A stretch of 64,000 bases of DNA from Nitrosomonas sp. (GTDB taxonomy: Bacteria; Pseudomonadota; Gammaproteobacteria; Burkholderiales; Nitrosomonadaceae), in NCBI GenBank assembly GCA_016708955.1, contig JADJES010000001.1, forward strand, positions 558,001-622,000, given 5' to 3'. Each line of letters begins with the position of its first letter. Position 1 is the first letter of the stretch. Both the position numbers and the translations under genes were made by a program. Under the pieces are notes generated by a model. It was given only the letters and a program-made list of their open reading frames with translations, did not search any database and was not told the origin of the DNA. Shown here one piece after another: positions 9,541 to 17,977 of this stretch.

Positions 9541-9911
9541 TTGTGCGCCGGGTAAAGCTTCTTGTTGAGGCCGCTAACACAGACATTGAGTAGCGCCACT
9601 GCGAAAACGACAGGAAACATAGTGTGCTTTTTCGATACAGGTATGAATGACCTGTTCAGGGGTTTAGTCTCTACCGCGAGTAGTAGGGTGCCAATGAGCG
9701 AAGCGCATTGCACCGGAATTTACATTTGGCGCAATAAGTGCCATGCTCTACCTTGGTTTTGATTTAGACTATCTCTCGATTGATGCGCCTCTTTACATCG
9801 GCACATCCTACCGTGCTTGTTACGAACAAGAGCATCCGTTCTTGCTGATGACTGGGGACGATTAATGGATGATTCTTTGTATTCTTACATACTTCTAATA
9901 GAGGGGTTACC
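9541..9911 (+). other. Decayed toxin region without an intact gene
   Basis: Directly after the antitoxin a short frame resembles the start of a RelE/ParE-type toxin and is then interrupted. Near 9743 a frame of about 40 codons (beginning MLYLGFDLDYLSI, ending LLMTGDD) runs to a TAA at 9865; I do not recognise it. No complete gene, RNA or clear repeat is visible. Confidence 0.35.
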
Positions 9912-10968
9912 TTGAGAAAACTAGCATTATTTGGAATATTTCTTTATCTTTTAACGATTAGTAACTTGGCGGTTAGCTATGGTCAAAGTTTGTTTACTGG
10001 TTCATTTTGGCGAATTCTAGATCCCACGAGATAATGTATCTACGGTTAACTCAAACTAAAGATTCTGTGGCTGGCTCTTTAATTATTGTTACGCCAGATA
10101 GCCGTGGAAGTACGAAGAGTAATACTTTGGTGCTGCGTGGGACTGTTGATGGAAATGCCATTACTTTGATTTCAGCCAATCTTCTTGGAGATAGTGTAAT
10201 AAATGGAAGAAAACAAAGAGAGAAAATCGTGCTTATGTTTTCAACTGATTCAGGAGCATATCAAATGTAACTTTTCTCCCTACAACTGAAGATCACTACA
10301 ATCTATTGCTAAAGCAATGGCAAGAAGAACTTGCTACTAGTCATAAGCGACAGCAAAGAGAACTAACTGCTATTCAGAGTGAAAAGCAAAAATTAACGAA
10401 ACTTGCCGAAACTCTTTCTGATAGTATTAATGCAGCCAAGTCTACTAGAATCAAGCAGAATCTTGATGATTTAAAATCATCATTAGATGATGAGCAATTT
10501 GCACTTCAGGATCTTGAAAATGATTTCGCCGAATTAAGAAGTAATGCCTCCCTCCGGCCGATGACCTGTTATCAGGCTCATTCAATAATGGACTACGATT
10601 ATAATTCCAGAATGGCATATAGCTATCACTCAAGACTCGGTTATTCTCATAATAAATTTGTGACTCAACTCGAAGAGTTAGAAAAACGTCTTTTGAACGT
10701 TGAACCCCTGACTACTGAGATTAAACAGATGGCTCATGCCTTAGATCAAGCAATTAAGGATCGCAAGTTTTCTCTACCAAAATTAAGTGTTATGCCAGGT
10801 GGTGAAAGGCAAGTTCTGGAGCAATATCAGGTGCTAGCTACTTCCGCAAGAAATGATTTGCCACCTTTAAAAGCTGCTCATTCAGGTATCTTGAGTAAAG
10901 CGCAAGAGATCATGCGCGAGGGAGAAAAAACACTCATGAAAACGCAAGCATTAGTGAGGTGCGATTAA
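9912..10968 (+). CDS. Exported coiled-coil protein of unknown function, frameshifted
   Basis: A TTG start at 9912, preceded by GAGGGG at ribosome-binding distance, opens a signal peptide (MRKLALFGIFLYLLTISNL, then Ala-Val-Ser). After two corrections a single protein of about 351 residues results. A beta-rich first third (SLIIVTPDSRGSTKSNTLVLRG) is followed by a long coiled coil from about residue 130 (WQEELATSHKRQQRELTA) and a Tyr-rich patch near residue 225. The breaks lie at GG 10009-10010 and AAA 10263-10265, each fixed by one added base of the run. No family was recognised. The next gene starts four bases later and is probably co-transcribed. Confidence 0.55.
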
Positions 10969-10971
10969 GCC

Positions 10972-11397
10972 ATGGTTCCTGAAGTTACCGGTGCTATTTT
11001 TCGACAGTTTTTTGCCAAAATACCAGCTTGGCTTATCTGCTATTTCTATGGACCTGACAAGATCGCGAAATTGATTGATATTGATCTGCGCAGTAATTGC
11101 CCAATCAATTTTAATTTAAACGCAGACGTTCCTGAAATCAGCTTGTACTTTTATTTTAATAACAGAAGCCCTTTTGATTTGATTCTTGATCGTTTACTGA
11201 TTGAATTGTGGATCGGTCAACCAGTATTAAACGGGGTTGTATTGAGGCGGTATGTTATTCCAAAAGGTGAATGGCGAGACAACATTTATTTTTCTTGCTC
11301 ACTTACTTCGCAACAACAAAATCAGATTAAAAAGAGTTGTAATGGCCAATTATTGTCTGCTTCTATATCTTTTTCCATTACAGTATACTTAACGTGA
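10972..11397 (+). CDS. Hypothetical protein following the coiled-coil gene
   Basis: The 141-residue protein starts four bases after the preceding stop and has no signal peptide. A hydrophobic and aromatic N-terminus (IFRQFFAKIPAWLICYFYG) is followed by a beta-rich region with alternating hydrophobic residues (PEISLYFYFNNRSPFDLILD). That pattern suggests an immunoglobulin-like or C2-like sheet domain. I do not recognise a family. The spacing suggests that it works together with the exported coiled-coil protein. The downstream side is an IS110 relic. Confidence 0.5.
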   Translation: MVPEVTGAIFRQFFAKIPAWLICYFYGPDKIAKLIDIDLRSNCPINFNLNADVPEISLYFYFNNRSPFDLILDRLLIELWIGQPVLNGVVLRRYVIPKGEWRDNIYFSCSLTSQQQNQIKKSCNGQLLSASISFSITVYLT

Positions 11398-11546
11398 AAG
11401 AAACCACTAAACAGGCGCAAGTAATCCTGGCCAGCTAAGACCATATAACAATTGGCGCAAATTAGGCTTGCGCTGTTTTGATAAAGCCGTGTTGAATCAG
11501 CGTTTTGATCCAACGCAGCATTACGCTGAACCGAAAGTTTCTCTAG

Positions 11547-12694
11547 TCAGTGGCGCTGTCGGTAATGTTCGCGCCCTGAACATGAAGAAGTGGTGCGTAA
11601 TATTTTGTGTCCCAGTGCCACAATGCGCGCTTGTATCCACGGCGCACGAGGTGAGCTGAACTTTGCTTTAAAGCAGAAGTGGTCCGGCTGGCAGCGGAGC
11701 AAATTCACAGAAGACGACGAACATAAGCGTTGCCTTTGCGTGTCCGCCGGATTATGCTTACCTGCTGATTCGTTATTGCCTGGACAGATACCAACCCATG
11801 AACACAGGCGATCCGCGCTGCCAAAGGCATCCATATTGTTGCCGATTTCTACCAGCAGCATGGCCGCGCCGATGAGATCGACACCGGGCAGGGTTTGCAG
11901 TAACACCAGCCAGTTGTGTTCGCTTTCCAGTCCGGCAAGCAAGCGTTGGTCAAACCGAGCGAGGCGTTCCTCGATATGCGCATCAATTCATTGAGCACGA
12001 AGCGGGTGGCTTTCGGTTAATTCTCCCTGCAAGGCATCGAACAATTCTTCACGGCTGGCTTTGAGCCGTCGTGATGCGAATTTCAAAACCTCCTGGGGGC
12101 ATTTTGTTTGCGATAAGCGCCTTGATCATGCGCGGGCCGATTGTCCATGAACATCGCTGACCACGACACCCAGGCGTATGCCGCCATCGGCGAGAATCTT
12201 GTGTAAACGATTCTTTTAGATGCAAGCTGTCCGGTCAGCTTGCCGTTGCCGGGCAATCAAACATGCGCATTTTTGCGGGCGGAATAAACGATGCACGCAG
12301 CAATCCGGACGCGACAACGTTGCCAGCCATTGTGCATCGTTGATATCTGTTTTGCGTCCGGGAACATTTTCGACATGCCGGCGTTCACGACTTTTGCACG
12401 AATGCCTGCCGCCTAATGCCGCGAAGGACTTTTCCAGTAGATGCCGGTGCTTTCCATCACAACTTCGTCAGGCTGCATGAACCACCCATGCGCACGCGTC
12501 GGTCTTTTCTTGAATGTACCAAATTGATCTCCATTCGTATCAAACCGTCGCATTCTTCGATCAGCGCAGGCCGAAATCTGTGCTGATGACATCGAGTCCA
12601 AGAACACGTTTGTAAGCGCGACCAATTCAAATTCCCCATTCAATACTCGTGAATGGAAGGCGGCGGATGCCGAACTGAAAATGCCTGAAGGCAA
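11547..12694 (-). pseudogene. IS110-family transposase, degenerate
   Basis: Minus-strand pieces of an IS110 transposase are spread over three frames. The DEDD-domain segment VVMESTGIYWK lies near 12470, and the C-terminal transposase_20 domain (LPGVDLIGAAMLLVEIGNNM, then CSWVGICPGNNESAGK) near 11800-11900. Several stops and shifts interrupt it, and the N-terminus is lost, so it is inactive. Its damage is not confined to homopolymers, so this is real decay. Confidence 0.75.
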
Positions 12695-12964
12695 TTATCT
12701 GCCTTGGCCTGTTTAACGTGCGTCTCTATGGAAGCAATCCGGGGTTCGAGTCAGTTCGGGGGTCACGTTAGAGTGGACAAGTCACAAAAAATCTGTGCGA
12801 CCTCTCCCCGCCTCCCACCTCAAAGTTTCTTTCATGATCAGGGGTGGCGTCTACTGCAATGTGCGTTAGAATCAAAGATTGGTATGGTATCTGTGACAAG
12901 CAAATTCAACGCTCAGATGTACCTTGTAAGTACTGAGTTAAGATTTTATTAATTGATTCTAGCG
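12695..12964. other. Intergenic stretch between IS110 relic and pgl
   Basis: About 270 bases with no recognised gene. A Gly-Val-Thr-like segment (GGGGTCACGTTAGAGTGGAC) near 12757 could be a remnant of the insertion. Nothing firm can be said. Confidence 0.4.
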
Positions 12965-13644
12965 TTAAAAATAAGCTGTTTCAAAAACCATGACCGATGC
13001 TGGGGTACGCTGCATTAACCAAGAAATCGGCAATTTTGAATCAGGATTTTCACTCAATCGATCCAGCAATCGCCGTTTACTCTCCCCGGTAACCACCAAC
13101 GCAATATGCTCACTATTGGCTAACATTTCCAATGAAAGACTGACGCGCGGCGATGGCGCAATCGGCGGTGCAACCGCAACGCAGTGATGAGTAAGAGTAA
13201 ATCAGGATTCATCCCTGGAAACAACGAAGCAATATGCCCATCTTCTCCCAAGCCTAATACCGTTAGGCTCAATGGCAGCGGCAAACGCTCCAAGCGTTGA
13301 TGAATTTCATCAATGGCAGCAAAAGGATTGTCGTGATGGGTTTTTAGACCAACGAAACGAGTATTTTCAGGAAGGTGATTCATCAGGTGTTGCTTTACCA
13401 GATGCTCGTTGGATTGTTCATCAATAACATCAACCCAGCGCTCGTCACTCAGCGTGACGGTGATTCGATCCCAGGGTAATGCACATTCTGCCAGTACGGG
13501 CAGGTAATAACGCGGGGTGTTGCCGCCGGGGACGACTAGCGTGGCCTGTTGTTTTTGGGCTAGCGTATTTTGCAGTGAGGTTGCGGCAAAGTCGGCAAAG
13601 GCCTGACTCAGTTGTTCGATATTCGGGAAGACATGGCGTTGCAT
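12965..13644 (-). CDS. pgl: 6-phosphogluconolactonase, frameshifted
   Basis: Read across one break, the protein of about 226 residues has the DevB/Pgl plan. It has VPGGNTPRYYLPVLA with the phosphate-binding Gly-rich loop, LSDERWV, GLGEDGHIASLFPG and, after the break, VAVAPPIAPSPRVSLS and VTGESKRRLL. The enzyme hydrolyses 6-phosphogluconolactone in the oxidative pentose phosphate pathway. The break lies at the AAA run 13199-13201 (TTT on the coding strand). One added base restores the frame through to a TAA at 12965, giving normal family length. The gene is the last of a leftward run and starts 16 bases after the HAD gene. Confidence 0.85.
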
Positions 13645-13660
13645 CGGGAAGCTGATGCGC

Positions 13661-14302
13661 TTACGCGACTAACCCGCGTAAATCGGGAACGATTTCCACA
13701 TGTTCGGGAAAAGGATTCGGGTCGCCGGGGAAGACGCGGCCCAGGAATGCGGTGTTGTTGGCTTGTGCGCCTTCCAAATCCGCCATGGCATCGCCGATCA
13801 TCAGCACCGATTCGGGGCTGAGTGCATGAGCGGATAAAATTTCTGCGATGATGGTTTTCTTGAGTGCCGGGGCGCCGCGCACTTCGGTGAAATAAGGTGC
13901 TAGCCCGCGGCGTTCGACGATGACTTTGAGTTCTGTTTCCGGTGTGCCGGAGGCGACGAATAATGGGATTTTTCCGGATTGCTGGCGGATCAGTTCGACT
14001 GCGCCGGGCACGGCTTCGGCGGCAATGACGGCTTCGACGACCAATTCGGAAAAGCGGATATCCAGTTGTTTTTCTTCCGCTTCCGTTAATGGCGGTTTGT
14101 TGAGGAAATGCTCCTGGAAATGGCGGAATTTGCGGTAGCGCGACATGCCGCCGTTCTGGGTGTGAAATTGCACCACTGCTGCGACGATGTCTTCGCCGTA
14201 AGGGCGGTAAAGTTCCGCGAACGCCTGGGTTTTGATTTTTCCGGATTCCACCACGACGCCGTCAAAATCGAAAATGATCGCCTGCCAGTCGAAATTTTTC
14301 AT
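13661..14302 (-). CDS. HAD-superfamily phosphatase (subfamily IA, PGP-like)
   Basis: The 213-residue protein has the HAD motifs IIFDFDGVVVESG (nucleophile Asp11 and general acid Asp13), VASGT near residue 118, a Lys in the LKKTI segment and MIGDAMADLEGA for Mg2+. A helical cap lies between residues 20 and 80. Such enzymes remove phosphate from small sugars or acids. The gene starts two bases after the epimerase stop, in an operon with an aldolase and a cytidylyltransferase. A role like KdsC, dephosphorylating a sugar-acid phosphate or its precursor, is an inference from this context. Confidence 0.8.
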   Translation of the reverse strand: MKNFDWQAIIFDFDGVVVESGKIKTQAFAELYRPYGEDIVAAVVQFHTQNGGMSRYRKFRHFQEHFLNKPPLTEAEEKQLDIRFSELVVEAVIAAEAVPGAVELIRQQSGKIPLFVASGTPETELKVIVERRGLAPYFTEVRGAPALKKTIIAEILSAHALSPESVLMIGDAMADLEGAQANNTAFLGRVFPGDPNPFPEHVEIVPDLRGLVA

Positions 14303-14304
14303 GA

Positions 14305-15234
14305 TTAGGCGCGGTTGTCCGAGGTGGCGGGGGTGGCGTCGTCGTTTTCATCGGAATGATGCAGGTCTTGGTGAATTTCCCGCAGGCAATCGAGTATGCC
14401 TTGTCCCAGATCGACATGTTCATTCAGAACCAGTTTGCGGCCAACGCGGGGTTGAAACGCGTAGGGCGTAATTTCGTAGTGGTGCACGGTATTGGCTTCG
14501 TCAAAATGCAATTCAACCGGCCACGGCAGGATTTCCGAGATCATCGTCATGACATCTTTGATGCGTAATCTTTCCTGACCGGTCAGAATCATGTGCCGGT
14601 TGGCGAATTCCGGCGCCAATATTTGTACGCTCATGCGCGCAGCATCTTCCACATGGATATATTCCCGCATGGCGTCGCCGCTGCCCTTATAGGTAATGGA
14701 GTGATGGGCGACGGCTTCGTGCAGCATGCGATAGATGCCGTTGCGTTTATCAGAGCGCCGGCCATACAGCGAGCCATAGCGCAGAATGCTGTAATCCAGG
14801 CCGTAGCGCTCATGGTAGGTTTCCGTGAAACGTTCCGCTGCCTGCTTGCTGGCGCGATAGAAAGAACCGGATTCGGAATAGACATAAATGCTGCTGGCGA
14901 ACACAAAACGGCGCGCTCCGGCAATGCGCGCGGCTTCCAAAGCGTGCATGTTGCCCAGCACATTGATGGTTGCAGTGGGAATGGGTTTGTCGTTGGCTTC
15001 ATCGATATCCGCAATCGCGGCAAAGTTATACACGATGGATGTTCCCTTGGCAGCCTCGATCACTTGGTCGAGATTCATGATATCGCCAATGATCATTTCC
15101 TGATTACTTTTAAGATAGGGCGAAGGGCTGCGGTCAAATAACCGTACCCGGTAACCTGCAGCCGATAATGCGTCGGCAACATGGCTGCCCAGAAAACCGC
15201 TGGCGCCAAATACAACAACCGTTTCATTCACCAT
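14305..15234 (-). CDS. NAD-dependent sugar epimerase/dehydratase (extended SDR)
   Basis: The 309-residue protein opens with the Rossmann motif VFGASGFLGSHVADAL. It has the extended-SDR catalytic set with Ser in FASSIYVYSE near residue 116 and an apparent YRASK (Tyr-x-x-x-Lys) near residue 130. The C-terminal half carries the substrate-binding region with a YGSLYGRRSD segment. It should act on a nucleotide-linked or free sugar. It sits four bases after the dehydrogenase stop and two before the HAD gene, within one transcription unit. The precise reaction cannot be assigned. Confidence 0.8.
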   Translation of the reverse strand: MVNETVVVFGASGFLGSHVADALSAAGYRVRLFDRSPSPYLKSNQEMIIGDIMNLDQVIEAAKGTSIVYNFAAIADIDEANDKPIPTATINVLGNMHALEAARIAGARRFVFASSIYVYSESGSFYRASKQAAERFTETYHERYGLDYSILRYGSLYGRRSDKRNGIYRMLHEAVAHHSITYKGSGDAMREYIHVEDAARMSVQILAPEFANRHMILTGQERLRIKDVMTMISEILPWPVELHFDEANTVHHYEITPYAFQPRVGRKLVLNEHVDLGQGILDCLREIHQDLHHSDENDDATPATSDNRA

Positions 15235-15238
15235 AGTG

Positions 15239-16177
15239 TTATCCGTTATTGATTAGACCTGCTTTGATTAAACCCTGCAGTAGATTTTCAGCCGCTTCAA
15301 TTTCCATCAGTTGGCGTGATTCCCGGGCTAGAGAGCCGACATGCGATGTCAGGATGACATTGCCGCTTTCGATTAATGGGCCATGATAAGGTTCCTGCTC
15401 GAACACATCCAAGGCGGCGGCGCTGACTTTGCCTGCTTGTAATGCGGCCAAGAGCGCGTCTTCGTCGACCAATCCGCCGCGCGCGGCATTGATGACAATC
15501 GCCTCAGGTTTCATGGTCGCGAATGCCTTGGCATTCAGCAGATGATGCGTATCCGGTCCGTAAGGCAGATGCAGCGTGATAATGTCCGCAGTGGCCAGCA
15601 ATTGCTCCAGGGATATCAATGCGACATCGGCAGGCACCTGACTTGCATACGGGTCGTGTGCGATAACCGTGGCTTCAAATGCCTGGCACAGGCGCGCAAC
15701 GCGCCGGCCGATATGCCCCATGCCGATGATGCCCACCGTTTGCGCGGCCAGCAGACGGCCTTGCGTGCGCGGCCACTCGCCTTTGCGCACCGACTGATCA
15801 ATCTGACGGATTTGCCGCAGCAGGGTCAGTATCAATCCCATCGTCAGTTCGGCTACCGCTTGTGCAGGTGCTTCCGGCGTGTTGAAAACCGTAATGCCAT
15901 GTTTTTTTGCCGCCGCCAAGTCGACACTGTCCAGTCCGGCGCCGCAGCGCGAGATGACTTTCAGATTGCTGGCAGACTGAAATACGCGCTCGGTCAGTGG
16001 TTCAATCCCGGCGATCAGGCCGGTTGCGCCTTCCTGCAGTAATTCAATAATCTCATCCTCGGTGAGTTTGCGCCGGTGTGGATTGGTGATAACTTGCATG
16101 CCTTTTTGCAGCAAATATTGGATATGCGGGTTATTGTCAATGTCGAAGGAAGAAGTGGAGATGACAAATGCGTTCAT
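15239..16177 (-). CDS. D-isomer-specific 2-hydroxyacid dehydrogenase (SerA-like)
   Basis: The 312-residue protein has the family's two-domain plan. The NAD-binding loop is GIIGMGHIGRRVARL near residue 147. The catalytic residues are seen as Arg in NAARGGLVDEDAL, Glu in VFEQEPY and His in ILTSHVGSLARES. It lacks the regulatory domains of long SerA proteins. It would interconvert a 2-keto acid and a D-2-hydroxy acid with NAD(H). Its stop overlaps nothing on one side, but its ATG overlaps the aldolase stop by four bases. Co-translation therefore links it to the keto-acid chemistry of the aldolase. Confidence 0.85.
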   Translation of the reverse strand: MNAFVISTSSFDIDNNPHIQYLLQKGMQVITNPHRRKLTEDEIIELLQEGATGLIAGIEPLTERVFQSASNLKVISRCGAGLDSVDLAAAKKHGITVFNTPEAPAQAVAELTMGLILTLLRQIRQIDQSVRKGEWPRTQGRLLAAQTVGIIGMGHIGRRVARLCQAFEATVIAHDPYASQVPADVALISLEQLLATADIITLHLPYGPDTHHLLNAKAFATMKPEAIVINAARGGLVDEDALLAALQAGKVSAAALDVFEQEPYHGPLIESGNVILTSHVGSLARESRQLMEIEAAENLLQGLIKAGLINNG

Positions 16178-16944
16178 GGCGTTTTAAGTGTTGCGCGGAT
16201 ACTTTTTAAGTGAGTTCGGCAGATGGAATCCAGAATACGAATATCCAGACCATAGCCGAGAAAATTAAAACCTGCTTGGATGCGTTGTTGCAATGCTTCC
16301 AGATCCGGTTCGATGACATGAATGCCGCCGGGTTTGTTGGCACGGCGGCCAGCTTCCAGAACTTGCGCAATGGCAGCCTGCACATCCGGGTGGTTGAGAT
16401 CGCCGGGGCGTCCCATCGAACCGGATAAATCGTACGGGCCGATGATATAGGCATCGATACCTGGCACAGCCAGAATGCTATCAATGGCTTTGACGGCATC
16501 GACATGTTCGATCATCACGACGATCACCGCATTTTCATCCAGCCATTGCCGGTAAGCCTGGAAGCTGTTGCCATAGCCTTGAGCGCGCGCAAGGCCGACG
16601 CCGCGTTGCCCGCGTGGCGGGTAATACACACCATCGACAGCGGCTTTGGCTTCAGCGGCGGATTTGATCATCGGCACCATCACGCCAGTTGCCCCGGCAT
16701 CCATAACGCGTTTGATCTGATCGGGGTGATTTGATGTCAGGCGCACGATGGCCGGACATTGTTTAGCGTCCAGCACTTGAATAATGGATTGCACTTCGCT
16801 GAGTTCCAGCACGCTGTGTTCCATGTCCAGAACCAGCCAGTCAAATCCGGCTGCCGCCATGATTTCGGCAATGGATGGATGTCCCAGTGTGACCCATGAG
16901 CCAATGGTTAATTCGGATCGGTTTAACCTTGATTTTAGTGACAT
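16174..16944 (-). CDS. HpcH/HpaI-family class II pyruvate aldolase
   Basis: The 256-residue TIM-barrel protein shows the family marks: WLVLDMEHS with metal-binding Glu near residue 41, GVMVPMIKSAAEA near 87, the RGQRGVGLARA Arg segment near 118, VMIEHVDAV near 145 and YIIGPYDLSGSMG near 168. Members condense pyruvate with an aldehyde, or cleave the product, to give 4-hydroxy-2-keto-3-deoxy acids, using a divalent metal. Here it is coupled to a CMP-sugar-type cytidylyltransferase rather than to aromatic catabolism genes. A biosynthetic role in making a 3-deoxy-2-ulosonic acid is therefore inferred. Confidence 0.85.
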   Translation of the reverse strand: MSLKSRLNRSELTIGSWVTLGHPSIAEIMAAAGFDWLVLDMEHSVLELSEVQSIIQVLDAKQCPAIVRLTSNHPDQIKRVMDAGATGVMVPMIKSAAEAKAAVDGVYYPPRGQRGVGLARAQGYGNSFQAYRQWLDENAVIVVMIEHVDAVKAIDSILAVPGIDAYIIGPYDLSGSMGRPGDLNHPDVQAAIAQVLEAGRRANKPGGIHVIEPDLEALQQRIQAGFNFLGYGLDIRILDSICRTHLKSIRATLKTP

Positions 16945-16952
16945 AATTATTC

Positions 16953-17702
16953 CTAGTAGCGGCTGAGCAACGGATCGGATTCCATCAGTTTCTCGACACG
17001 TGCGAGATCCGCCGTGGTATCCACCGCCTGGGTATTATATTCGGTGTGTACCATTTTAACCTGGAGGCCATGTTCGAGCAGGCGCAGCATATCGACCGAT
17101 TCCAATTGCTCAAGTGGTGTGGGTGTTAAGTGGGTGTATTGAAACAACACGGCACGGCGAAACGGGATAATGCATACTTGCTTATACGCGGCGGTATCGG
17201 CAAAGCCGGTTTTGGCCAATGTCGGGATCGGGCGGCGCGACATGTACAGGGCGTCACCTTGTTGATTCATGACTACTTTGATGGTGTTGACGTCCAGATA
17301 ATCGGCTTCGTGATCAATTTTGCGCACCAGATTGACGCAACCCAATTGCGGATCATGTTTAAACGGTGCCACCGCGGTATCAATCATGTTCGGGTGTGTC
17401 ATCGGTTCGTCACCTTGCACCATGACAATCAGATCCGCATCAAGTTGGGTGACGGCTTCAGCTACGCGATCGCTGGCGCGTTCGTGCGTATCGGCGGTCA
17501 TAATCACCTGTGCGCCAAAACCTTCCGCGATTTGCCGGATTTCTTCATCGCAGGTTGCAATGTAGGTGGCATCGAGCGATTTGCTCATGGCGACGCGCTT
17601 ATAAATATGTTCAATCATCGGGCGGCCCAATATTTTTGCGATGGGTTTGCCGGGGAAACGTGATGAACCCATGCGGGCGGGTATTACAGCGATTGTTCTC
17701 AT
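16953..17702 (-). CDS. KdsB-like CMP-sugar-acid cytidylyltransferase
   Basis: The 249-residue protein starts MRTIAVIPARMGSSRFPGKP, the nucleotide-binding signature of 3-deoxy-manno-octulosonate cytidylyltransferases. It continues with IATCDEEI, a VMVQGDEP metal/CTP site near residue 97 and the YKQVCIIPFRR segment. KdsB activates Kdo with CTP to CMP-Kdo for lipid A core synthesis. Because it heads an operon with a pyruvate aldolase and redox enzymes and not with kdsA or kdsC, it may be a paralogue for another 2-ulosonic acid. Ordinary kdsB is the alternative. It starts the leftward operon. Confidence 0.8.
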   Translation of the reverse strand: MRTIAVIPARMGSSRFPGKPIAKILGRPMIEHIYKRVAMSKSLDATYIATCDEEIRQIAEGFGAQVIMTADTHERASDRVAEAVTQLDADLIVMVQGDEPMTHPNMIDTAVAPFKHDPQLGCVNLVRKIDHEADYLDVNTIKVVMNQQGDALYMSRRPIPTLAKTGFADTAAYKQVCIIPFRRAVLFQYTHLTPTPLEQLESVDMLRLLEHGLQVKMVHTEYNTQAVDTTADLARVEKLMESDPLLSRY

Positions 17703-17977
17703 TGAGTTGTCGTGTGGTTGGTTAATATTTACGCGTATAAAAAGCTAAACACTCAAAAGCTTTGTTGATTATCAGGTTTTTCTTGTTTCTTGGGCAATAC
17801 TTATTGTTAAATTTAACGGATTTCTTGCATGCTGTGATTTTATCCCGAAGGGATATGGCCACGTTGCTGGTAATTGAATAATTGCAAGAGTAGAATGGCG
17901 CTTTTCATAGAATCTTCTGTTTAAACTGGGAAAATAATAGAGATGCTGCATATCCTGAATATATCTGAAACCCTATC
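17703..17977. promoter_or_regulatory. Divergent intergenic region between sugar-acid operon and glycosyltransferase
   Basis: About 275 AT-rich bases between two divergent transcription units; both promoters must lie here. Candidate AT-rich -10 boxes exist on both strands, but I cannot assign a defended pair. No hairpin terminator or riboswitch-like structure was seen. Confidence 0.4.

Noticed and set aside
14593..15141. Long plus-strand frame in the epimerase gene
   Set aside because: It mirrors the conserved epimerase on the other strand and has no independent support.
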